Of a stretch of DNA of 64,000 nt, positions 32,461 to 44,300 are shown one piece after another (within the stretch, counting starts at the first letter, position 1; every line of letters begins with the position of its first letter). This DNA is from Gigantopelta aegis (Eukaryota; Mollusca; Gastropoda; Neomphalida; Peltospiridae), in assembly GCF_016097555.1 (NCBI RefSeq), contig NC_054706.1, positions 54,458,009 through 54,522,008 on the forward strand, read 5' to 3'. The position numbers and the translations under genes were made by a program. The notes under the pieces were generated by a model. The model was not told where the DNA came from. It ran no database searches and was given only the letters and a program-made list of their open reading frames with translations.

Positions 32461-33323
32461 ACTTTAATTTGGTATTTTGTAGTGTCTATTGATGTTTTCA
32501 TTAATACGGTGATAAAAGTGTACTCCATTCCAAATTAAAACATATTTTTAAGTAGCAAAAATTCCAAATGGGGATGTATATATTTGTTTTCATTGATTTT
32601 CAGTAAGGATGGATAGGGGAAAGCATATACTTCAATTGCAAACACCACTGTAGTTTAAATATATTTTACATTCCATATAATAAATTGTAATACATCTGTT
32701 TTATTTCATGTTCTAGACTAAAAAACAAAACAAAAATGGCAACAGTAGTGTGTTATATCTTTGAAAGTTTTACCACGATTTGTATATTCTGTCTATAAAA
32801 AGAATTTACATAAAAGAACTGCTGCTAGTAATAACAACCTTGATTTGAAATAAAATCTTATTAAAATATGAATCATGTTTTGCATGTATTTTGTAACCAC
32901 AAATAAGAGTATGTTTTTGTATATAATTATATATTTTATTGGGTATGAGGTATAACATACAAACATGTACACTAACATGTAAACAAGATCAAACTGGTAC
33001 AGTACAATGTACAAAAAAGCGGAGAACTTGAGAGAATAACAAAACATAATGATACAAAACATACAAAAAATAAAAGATACTAAACATAACCAAAAGCACT
33101 ATGAAATATTGCTTAAATTTAAATTATACATTGAGTATAAAATACTCAATTTGTTCATTAAGGTTACTGATATATTGATACACATCCGATTAAAACAAAA
33201 GGCTTCTTTTCGCCATCTTAGATACATATAAGCAAATATGAATATAATCAAGCCTGTAGGAACTACAATTGAAATGTGTGTGTGGAGGAGAACATGGGGT
33301 TCTGTGCCCCCCTCCATCTGGTT

Positions 33324-33940
33324 CGTACAGGCCTGATGATTAGTAGTATAATGTAGATACTGTCATCACAAAAGTGGTATGTAAAAAGAGTTGTTCAATT
33401 CGTACAGGCCTGATGATTAGTAGTATAATGTAGATACTGTCATCACAAAGTGGTATGTTAAAAGAGTTGTTCAATTCGTACAGGCCTGATGATTAGTAGT
33501 ATAATGTAGATACTGTCATTACAAAAGTGGTATGTAAAAAGAGTTGTTCAATTCGTACAGGCCTGATGATTAGTAGTATAATGTAGATACTGTCATCACA
33601 AAGTGGTATGTTAAAAGAGTTGTTCAATTCGTACAGGCCTGATGATTAGTAGTATAATGTAGATACTGTCATCACAAAAGTGGTATGTAAAAAGAGTTGT
33701 TCAATTCATACAGGCCTGATGATTAGTAGTATAATGTAGATACTGTCATCACAAAAGTGGTATGTAAAAAGAGTTGTTCAATTCGTACAGGCCTGATGAT
33801 TAGTAGTATAATGTAGATACTGTCATCACAAAAGTGGTATGTAAAAAGAGTTGTTCAATTCGTACAGGCCTGATGATTAGTAGTATAATGTAGATACTGT
33901 CATCACAAAAGTGGTATGTTAAAAGAGTTGTTCAATTCGT
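33324..33940. repeat. 77-bp tandem repeat, 8 copies
   Basis: The unit begins CGTACAGGCCTGATGATTAG, with copies at 33324, 33401, 33477, 33554, 33630, 33707, 33784 and 33861. The paralogous site (51769-51841) has a single copy. Confidence 0.93.
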
Positions 33941-34264
33941 ACAATGTCTTTGGTCAAAAATGACATTTGCAGGATCAAATAGACAATAACACCCACAAAT
34001 CTAAAAGCTCAATATGGTTATATCCATTGTAAACTGAATCGTTTTTCTACAGAGCTAACTGTATATTTGGTATTGCTTGAAAAAAAATACCTGGCTACAA
34101 TGTAACTGTAGACCCTTGAATCATTAACTTCGTCTGTTCAAATTGCTAATGACTTCACTTTCTAATGATGTCATTAGCTTTCCGGGTGTTATTTTCATTT
34201 GATCCCAGAAAAATAATGTAATTAACCAATCACAATACAGAACACACTCGCCATCAGTTTACAA

Positions 34265-34496
34265 TGATACACTCAACACATTTTAATTATGGTTATATGG
34301 CGTCAGACATATAGCGAAGGACCAAACAGATGATGAGAGAAGAAACCCACTGCCACCACACCATTGGCTATTCTTTTTGATGAACAGCAAGGGATCTTTT
34401 ATATGCACCATCCCACAGACAGGATAGTACATACCACAGCTTTTGTTACAACACTTGTGGAACAATGGCTGGAATGAGAAATAGCCCAATTGGCCA
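34265..34496 (-). mobile_element. SINE-1 (shared by both duplicates)
   Basis: Minus-strand copy with its head truncated; the counterpart is at 52552-52781, so it predates the duplication. Confidence 0.8.
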
Positions 34497-34721
34497 ACCT
34501 ATGACAAAGAACTTAGATTACATATTGCTAACTAAAATCACTATAAATATGACAAAATTTAAATGGGAAGCCAAATTTAAAAACTAAGCACTTAAATAAA
34601 ATATTTAGCAGGACATATAAAATAATACCAGATACAAAACTCTGATGATTCCATTATAGATTAGCAGGGCTGTACCTAGTGGAGGGGGCAAGTGAAAATT
34701 TGAAAACAAGTTGAATTTTAT

Positions 34722-34995
34722 TTTTTAACGACACATCCATAGCACATTGATTTTGTAATCATCGGATATTGGATGTCAAACATTTGGTTATTCTGACATA
34801 TAGTCTTAAAGAGGAAACCCACTACATTTTCCCTTTAGTAACAAGGGATCTTCTATATGCACCATCCCAGACAGGATAGCACATACCACGGCCTTTGATA
34901 TACCAGTCATGGTGCACCAACTGGAATGAGAAACAGCCAAATGGGCCCACCGATGGGGATCGATCCTAAACTTGATCACTGGGCTACATCCCACC
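34722..34995 (-). mobile_element. SINE-2 (shared by both duplicates)
   Basis: Minus-strand copy ending with a head that reads GGGATGTAGCCCAGTG on its own strand. The counterpart is at about 53009-53285. Confidence 0.8.
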
Positions 34996-35204
34996 CAAAT
35001 TTGAAAAAGTGCCTTTTGTATCTATGTGTATGTGAATAAGTTCCTATGTTACCTAACACTGATTATTTGTGCCTGTCAGCCTGCCCACCCATTACTTTTA
35101 AGCTAGATATGACCCTGGTGAGAAAACGGAATTCTTACAACAAACATTGTTAACATGTTGATCTGTTTGGATAATTTCACATTACAGTTAACTCCAGCTC
35201 GTCA

Positions 35205-35338
35205 TCAAAATGTGTTTGTGTAGTTAAACATATAAAGTAATTCAAACGATCCATCATTTGAATACACGCGTTTAAAGTTTTCAATCATGTGACTTGATTC
35301 CATGGTGATGCTAGGAAAGGTATGACTGCTTTTTCTGG
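35205..35338 (-). CDS. GGH: GGH exon 9 (terminal)
   Basis: 134 nt. The acceptor is TTTTTCAG|CC. It encodes ARKSSHTFPSITMESSHMIE and the tail SFELLYMFNYTNTF before TGA at 35207-35205. The ARK(S/N) start follows FFVNE of exon 8, as in the family. Confidence 0.93.
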
Positions 35339-38300
35339 CTGAAAAACAAAGTAGAGAAGAAAAAAAATGATTGCTTTTCATGTTGAAATATTTTTTATTA
35401 AGTAATTCAACAAACGAAAAACAGCTAAATATCCTTTTAAAAAAGATTCAAACTTCAGCAACAGACGACAGATTTGTCATTTTTTAAATTTGTTTTTCCT
35501 TCTTCTTACTATACTCTTCAAAAAAGGTAGGGGAACCTGAAATATTAATGTTAATATCAACTAATAGACCGAACATACATTTTGACCACAGACATCCTAG
35601 TAAAGAAGGTTCAGGTCTGTTTATTAACACACTGAAACACATTCCATAGTTTGCACATGCATCACGCATTTGCCCCGTACACGTGCGTAGAGTGTCATTC
35701 TCAATTTTGACAATTTCCATGAAGGTCGATTAATCACTGTGGAACACTATTTCTGTCAATCTTTTCATTCTGTTGATCATACAGTTGTTATTGTTTTGTT
35801 TTTAGTCATTTTTATTGTTTGAATTTGCAATTTACTGATAAAAAACGTCAACTTTCAAATTTCACTTCTGACCCCAATCGTCCTTCAAGATCTTTGATGG
35901 TCATAAAACCTACTGTAATACTGAACTACCGGTTGTAATGTTTGCCCAATTAATTCACTATTATCATATAACCATTTCCCACAGCTAATATACCTTACAA
36001 TTTTGGCAATTGTAAATTCTGTTTAGAGTTCCCCTACTTTTTTTGAAGAGTATACATACAAGACAAATAATGTCCATTGTTAAAAAAAAAAAAATCCTCA
36101 TCCACCACAAAAAAAAAGGTACGCAAACTCTGCAAAACTGATCAGGTAACTGGCAAGCGAAAGTTTCCATCATTAATTTAATTAGCAATACAGGCCTCTG
36201 AAATTGCAAGAGCGATCATTTCGTTCGTGCGTTGCTCATGCAAAGATAATTTTGCATTATACCTATTTTTTCTTCGCGCAAATTTGGAGCACCTATTACT
36301 GAGAGACGTACCCGGATCAAAATTCTTGGGGGGTAACTACTTTTTATAAACAAATGAAACACTATACAAATTAAACCCTGAGATGTGTATGCTATTTTCT
36401 GGAGTTAAAAAAAAAGAAAAAAAAAGTGAGATTCTCAGGGAGACAACTATCCCACTCCCCCCCCCCCCCCCCTCCCCGGAGGGTATGGCCCTGTTACTTG
36501 GCTATAGAGGGTTATGCAAAAAAGAAATGGGTTACTTGGATTTATTTCTGCGTCATGGGTCATGCAGATTTTAACTTCTCAGAGGCCTGCAATAGCATTG
36601 TCCAGGTTAGGCAGTTGTCAAAAATGGAAACTAATATAAACAAAACACAGGTTTTCACATACCAGTTCAGGACATTGCATCTGCATAGTGTTAATTAACA
36701 AACCCCATTGGAATGACATCTGAAATGGGGAAGTGGCAGGGGCATGCTCTCCCACATTTTCATTTTGAATAACCACAAATACTTTAAAGGATATTTTGTA
36801 TATTAGGACAAACTATAGATTGTGTGGTCCTGAAGTGAGTGGGCTCATATTATAGCCTCACCACTTACCTTCATTGACAAAGAAGTCGGCGAAGTATTGT
36901 GATACTTTGATAGCTGCAAATTCATGATCCATGTGTTCTTTTGGATTCCACAGGAAAATGTTTGCTTCAGGATGCCACTGGCTTCCATAAAATGGATACT
37001 TGTATGCTGAAAAACATGAAGGGCATTTATTTTGTAACCCCTATCTTCGACTTGCCAATTAAAAGCCACATTTCAACAGCTGCTGTGATATCTGTGCCAT
37101 CCTCAGTGGCGTAGTAGTTAAACCATCAGCTTTACAGCTGGTAGGTTCTGGGTTCACACCGTAGTACTGGTATCCATCCAGAGTGAGGGGTGGGATGTAG
37201 CCCAGTGGTTAAGTGCTCACTTGACGCATGGTCGGTCTGGGATCGATCCCCGTCGGTGGGCCCATTGGGCTATTTCTCGTTCCAGCCAGTGCACCATGAC
37301 TGGTATATCAAAGACCATGGTATGTACTACCCTGTCTGTAGAATGGTGCATATAAAAAAAAACCTTGCTGCTAATCGAAAAGATTAGCCCATGAAGTGGT
37401 GACAGCGGGTTTCATCTCACACTATATCTGTGTGGTCCTCAACCATATGCCTGATGCCACATAACTGTAAATAAAATGTGTTGAGTGCATCATTAAATAA
37501 AACATTTCTTTCCATCTAGATTGAGTTTTAACAATTCGGTGGGTAGGTGTGTTAGGTCACTACACTGACTTCTCTCTCACTAATCACTAACAACTACAGA
37601 TCTGCCTGTTAACAGGGGAGCTATCAGTCCCACTCCTCTTGACTCCCCTGTGAGTAATGTTGTTTTTTTAGCTCACCTTAGTATGTGAATTTTTTAATTT
37701 TTTTTTAGCAAATTGGTTAAATATCAATGCTCAGTATGCCAATATCTTAAAAATGGTTCCCCATAATTTAAGTTAGAAGAGCAATTAATCGCTCCCCACA
37801 ATATTCTTCATTGTGAGGTCTACAACTACCAGTGGTCCACAACTGGTTCATCAAAGGCCGTGATATGTGCTGTCCTGTCTGTGGGAAAGTTTTTATAAAA
37901 GACCCCTTGCTGCTTATTGGAAAGAGTAGCCTATGTGGTGGCAGTCGGTTTCCTCTAAAGAAATATGTCAGAATGACCATATCTTTGATGTCCAATAGCC
38001 GATAATAAGATAAAAATCAATGTGCTCTAGAGGCATCGTTAAATAAAACAAACTTTACAACTAACCAACTGTCCTGGACAGACAGCCCAGATAGCTGAGA
38101 TGTGGTGTGTTCATGACAGCCTATTTCAATCTCAAAAATTGTACTTAATAATCTTTTCAGGCTTTTAGGAACAATATCTAAAACGTGTGTGGTATGTGTT
38201 AGGTGGAGGAGGCACAAGCTATAGTGGGTGGGGCAGGCAAATATATATTTTAACTTTTGGATGATTTCAAGTGCACTTAGAAAGAAAGGATTAATAGATC

Positions 38301-41300
38301 GGTAAGTAGACCATAATTGTTTTTAGATTCTACTTGATGTTACCTTCCATTGTTGATATGAATGAAATCTGTTTTCGACCTTTGTTTGTCGACAGGACTC
38401 TGTAAAATGAATTCAGGGAACTGGTCTTTTCAAATGTCTGAAAGAAATTAAACAAGTATATCATAGTAACTTTTAAAACACAGCCTGGCAAGTTTTGAAA
38501 GGAAAACAAAATGATGAATATACGTATTAACTTGTTATGTAGTGTCTGGAATTTGGATTAATTAACTTATTTATGTGATAAAAAAATGATATAACCACTT
38601 GGCTATAATGTATCTTTTTAACAAAGAATAATGAGCTGTTGACAAGGAGATTGTACATTTGGTTATAAGTCTTCTTCTTCTTCTTTTCTTTCCTTCTTGT
38701 AATGATATCACAGGGAGATGTTTGCTGCCAGGATGAATCTCACAGTGACATGGAGGGATTGCTGGTCTCTATAAAGTTTTTCTTCTGTGTTTTTCGGTGT
38801 TGGCCAATGGTTATAAGTAATACCATACTATTTAAATTGAAATAACATGTAAAGTAATTCCTCTTGTGTTTTTTATTAACATTATATGCAATCTGGGGGG
38901 GGGGGGAGTAGGGACATGGGATGAAAATATACTTTTTTTGTCCTACTCTATGTAAATAAATATAAAAATTTGGCGTGTGCCTCTATAGAGATTGGGGCAG
39001 GATGTAGCCCAGTGGTAACGTATTCGCTTGATGCGTGGTCGGTCTGGGATTGATCCCCGTCGGTGGACCCATTGGGCTATTTCTCATTCCAGCCAGTGCT
39101 CCACAACTGGTGTAACAAAGGCCGTGGTATGTACTGCCCTGTCTGTGGGATGGTGCTACTTGAAAAGAGTAGCCCATGAAGTGGCGACAGCAGGTTTCCT
39201 CTCTCTATATCTGTGTGGTCCTTAACCATATGTCTGACACCATATAACCGTAAATAATATGTGTTGAGTGCGTCGTTAAATAAAACATTTCCTTCCTTCC
39301 TATAGAGATTGTGCTTCCACACTTCAGATACAGGTTTGCTAACTATGATAAACAATTGTAAAAGTTAAGAGAACTTCACCTCTTGCCAAATACCCCAGTG
39401 ATGTGCATTGTACGTCACTGGTAGTGTTGTCAGACTGTGATGAACATCAGCAGGAAGATTTCCCATCAGACGACTCGATTTATAATCTGAAATAACAAAA
39501 TAGATAGTGAATTTTATAATAATTATCCTAAAATTAGAAGTATGATTGAACTAGAAAATATTTCTGGCACTCTTCTTTTTGTAGATGGTTTTTCTGACAA
39601 TGATTGATTTTCTTGTGATTTGTGTCCGAAAAAACAGCTACAAAAAATGACTTGTGCCAGAAACCATTAATCCAAAACATTGATATTTTGTTCTCCAGAT
39701 GATGCTACAAAAAAATGCATTTTAAGTCAAATTTTGCTTGTACCACCCATTATAGCTTGTGTCCCCTCCCCTCTCCTCCTAAGAAAGAAGAAGAAGTTTG
39801 TTTTGCTTAATGACACCACTAGAGAACATTAATTAATTAATAATTAGCTATCGGATGTCAAATATTTGGTATTTCTAATAGTCATCAGAGGAAATCCGCA
39901 ACATTTTTTGTATGCAGCAAAGGATCTTTTATATGCACTTTCCCACAGACAGGAAAGCACATACCACGGCATTTGACCAGTTGTGGAATGAGAAAAACCC
40001 CAATCAGTTGAATGGATCCATCGAGGTGGTTCGATCCTACGCTTCTCCTAAGAGTCTAAAGACACCCTGAAAAGATAATTATGGAAGGAAGGAAGGAAAT
40101 GTTTTATTTAACGACGCACTCAACACATTTTATTTAGTTATATGGCGTCAGACATATGGTTAAGGACCACACAGATATTGAGAGAGGAAACCCGCTGTAG
40201 CCACTTCATGGACTACTCTTTTCGATTAACAGCAAGGGATCTTTTATATGCACCATCCCAAAGACAGGATAACACATACCACAGCCTTTGAAATACCAGT
40301 CATGGTGCACTAGCTTGAGCGAGAAATAGCCCAATGGGCCCACCGATGGGGATCGATCCCAGACCGACCGCGCATCAAGCGAATGCTTTACCACTGGGCT
40401 ACATCCCACCCGAAAAGATAATTAAGCATACCATTTGAGAGATTCAGTGGTACGGCAAGATCCTCTGCATCTGTGGCCTTGAGAAGGTTTGCCCGAGCGG
40501 TCAAGTTGGTCAGCAGCTGGAAGCCCTGACAGGTTCCCCACAGTGGAAAATAATCTCCCTTGTCATTTGCCTGCAATGAACAAGATCAAACTATTTAACT
40601 GTAAAAACAAAACATTTTCATCAACTTAACATTAATTTTAAATTTTTTAATATTTCAGACATTTCACCACTGCAACTTATTTCTGAATTAAAAAAAAAAA
40701 AATGTTTTGTAAATAAATATAAATTTTAAAGTTTAAAAAAAAAATATATATTGTTTTTGTTTTAAAATATATTGAGATGAACATTCTTATTGTTTGCGTG
40801 AGAGCTAAAAGGTCGTAACTGGCAGATATGACCTAAAACGTATGTTTTGCATATTTGGAATCGCCATCCCCGATTACATATTGTGACAAAAAATCGTAGC
40901 TGTGTCCCTAATAGCATCGCTAATACAGAAGGATTTAAATGGTCGTAAGTGAATCACAGATACCAATTTGCACGAAAATAGATGTAACTGACACATACAA
41001 TTTTTCTCCGATTTGCTTGCTGTCCATTATGTGAACACGACTGGTCGTATGTGGTAGATACACCCTTTTTAAATACAGCTCGTTATATAATTATGTCTGA
41101 CATAGGTCGTATGTGCCAAATACAACCCATATGCATTCTTTGTATCGGTTTGTGATAGAAATCACAAATGCGAAGTACAATAGAGCATACATTATGTCAG
41201 TATTTTTATGTGCTTGAATCTTAAAAATAATATGACTTTTGTCGTTGTGAGAACCTGGAAAATATGGAGAAAAGAAATTGATACTGCATGCAACGAACCA

Positions 41301-44300
41301 TTTGGCAACAGACAAGAATCGTGTCTGTATATATAAATAGGAATTGCAGTAACATTAATGTTAGTATGGTTTTCTATTTTATGTGCACCATAATTATAAT
41401 GATAAACATATTTTGGTGAATTTTAATGAAAAAAAATATCTATTTTGATTTTATTTTAATCGAAGCAAAGTTTCCAACATGTAATTTGTATCTGTAAGTA
41501 CAATTTTAATTCATAATTAAGTTGTATGTGGCATATACGACCAAAATGCAAGCATAATTACACTGATTTTGGATGTATTTAATTGTATGTTACGGTGATC
41601 AAGTTCTGTCTTTCAGCTGCCTTTGAAGATCTATAGGATTGCCCTTCATGAAGGCATTATGGTTAACAACACTGCACATACAAACGCAATTGTAAGTTAT
41701 CCAGGACAAAGTCAAGTAACAGAAGACAGTTTAATCAGACGTAAGGTTAAAAGGCAAATAAAGTGAATGTGGCCTCAACATAAACGATAGGAAGATCTAT
41801 GAATTTTGATTAACTTTACAGTTAACGAATATTTGCAACAGAATGTTGAACGTGAACATGACACAACACACACACCAAAACATTAACACAACATAGCATG
41901 CACAACAGAAGCTGAACATGACATAGCACACACAGCATAAGCTGAACATGACATAGCACACACAACAGGACATGAACATGACATAGCTCACACAACAGGA
42001 CCTGAACATGACATAGCTCACACAACAGGACATGAACATGACATAGCTCACACAACAAGACATAAACATGACACAGCTCACACAACAGGACCTGAACATG
42101 ATATATAACATACACAACAGAACTTGGCACATCAATGACAAGACCTGAACATAACATAGCAAAAAGCTGAACATGAAAAATAATCACCATAGAAAATGAA
42201 CGTGACAGAGCACTTGCGACAGTTTATTTGTTTGTTTTGTTTAACGACACCACTAGAGCACATTGATTAATTAATCATCAGCTAATGGATGTCAAACATT
42301 TGGTAATTATGACTCATAGTCATCAGAGGAAACCCGCTACATTTTTCCTAATGCAGCAAGGTATCTTTTATATGCACTTCCCACAGACAGGACAGCACAT
42401 ACCACGGCTCTAATCCAGTCACTTGCGACAGAACCTGAACATGACATAGCACTCACAACAGAACCTGAACGTGACATAGTACACACAACAGAACCTGAAG
42501 AAGAACATGACAGAACACACATACAACATACCATGATCATGACATAGCACACACAAGAGAACTTGAACATGACATATCACTCACAACAGACCCAGAAAAT
42601 AATTTAGCACACACAACAGAAACCGGAGGATTGATCACTTAACACTCTATAAAACATGGAGAGAACACTGCACATAACATAGTCTGGAGATATCACTGAA
42701 CACACATAACCTGGAGAGATTTCTGAACACAGTAGAACCTGAAGAGATCACTGAACACACATAACCTGGAGAGATCTCTGAACACAGTAGAACCTGAAGA
42801 GATCACTGAACATAACAGAACCTGGAGAGATCACCGAACACACAATAGAACCTGGAGAGATCACTGAACACACAAAAAGAACCTGGAGAGACCACTAGAC
42901 ACACAATAGAACCTGGAGAGATCACTGAACACACAATAGAACTTGGAGAGATCATCAGACACACAACGGTACCTGGAGAGATCACTGGACACACAATATA
43001 ACCTGGAGAGACAAATGGACACATAACAGAATCCAGAGAAATCACTAAATACACAACAAAACCAGGATTGTGCACTGAACATACAACAGAACCCGGGGAG
43101 TACACCCAATACACAACATAACCTGGGAAGATCACTGGACACACAACATAACCTGGGAAGATCACTGGACACACAACAGAACCTGGAGAGATTACGGAAC
43201 ACACAATAGAACCTGGAGAGATCACTGGACACACAACAGAACCTGGAGAGATCACTGAACACACAATAGAACCTGGAGAGATCACTGAACACACAATAGA
43301 ACCTGGAGAGATCACTGGACACACAACAGAACCCGGAGAGATCACCAAATACACAACAAAACCAGGAGTGTGCAATGAACACACAATGAAACCTGAAGAG
43401 TACACCCAATGCACAGCAGAAGCTGTAGGGGTTACTGTTTCCTCAATATAACCTGGAGAGGATCCTGCATACTCAACAGGTGGACATGGTATAGTGTTCA
43501 CTACTTCTGGATTTGATATTCAGTACACACCCTCATTGGAAATGTAAACCCTATATCCTTTGAATGAGCTTCATTTGAACCCGGTGTATCCCAAGCCAAT
43601 AAGCTGCTAAACATAGTTTCTTCATTAAGGATACCAGCTTCAGTTTACTTAACTATTCTAGTTTGTCTGTTCCACTAGCTGATAAACCAGGTATTCTTGA
43701 AACTAGTAAAGTACACCCTGAGGCAGCAGAACCAGGCAAAAGGACTCCTATGGCTCAAAGAACACGGAAAGAACACTGCACACAATATGACACTAGCTTT
43801 TCTGATGACTCATCAGGAACGAATACTTGCCTAGAAAAAGAGGTTTTGTATGGACAAGTCATCTGATTCTGATGCACCATCATCAAACAACGAACATGGA
43901 GCACTACCACCACAGTGTTTCTGCCAGAAAGAAATATTTGGGTATGGCTCTATGGAATTGAATGCAACCACCGTCAACAGGGGTATGGGAGTCCTCTCTC
44001 AGAAAGAAAATGGGTTACGTTTAGGGTTAGGATTAAGAAAATCATACAGTAATGATAAGAGTAATTAATTGTGTCAAAAAGTTAACTTAAAGAAAAATTC
44101 TGCAAAAATATTTGGGTATGGCACCATACCTTTTTACCCTCTGGCAGAAACCCTGCACCAGACAAAAGTAAAATAACTTTTTTCACGTAATATTGTGTTT
44201 AAGCGGTGATTTTATTAATACGTATTTCTACTTGTATTCCTTTTTGAATGTTTGCTTCTAAATATGTTCTATTTACAAGCTTTCTCCTTTTTAAAAATAA

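Noticed and set aside
33324..33940. CRISPR-like regularly spaced repeats
   Set aside because: The units are contiguous with no unique spacers, and the genome is eukaryotic.
42803..43501. 232-residue open frame of decapeptide repeats on the minus strand, and a 182-residue frame overlapping it
   Set aside because: The 30-bp period keeps every frame open if one unit lacks stops. Two overlapping frames are equally open, there is no start context and no family match; treated as minisatellite.
43663..44068. Two plus-strand frames (67 and 72 residues) next to the minisatellite
   Set aside because: The first overlaps degenerate 30-bp units and the second runs into the MITE at 43913-44155. No family resemblance or splice structure is visible.
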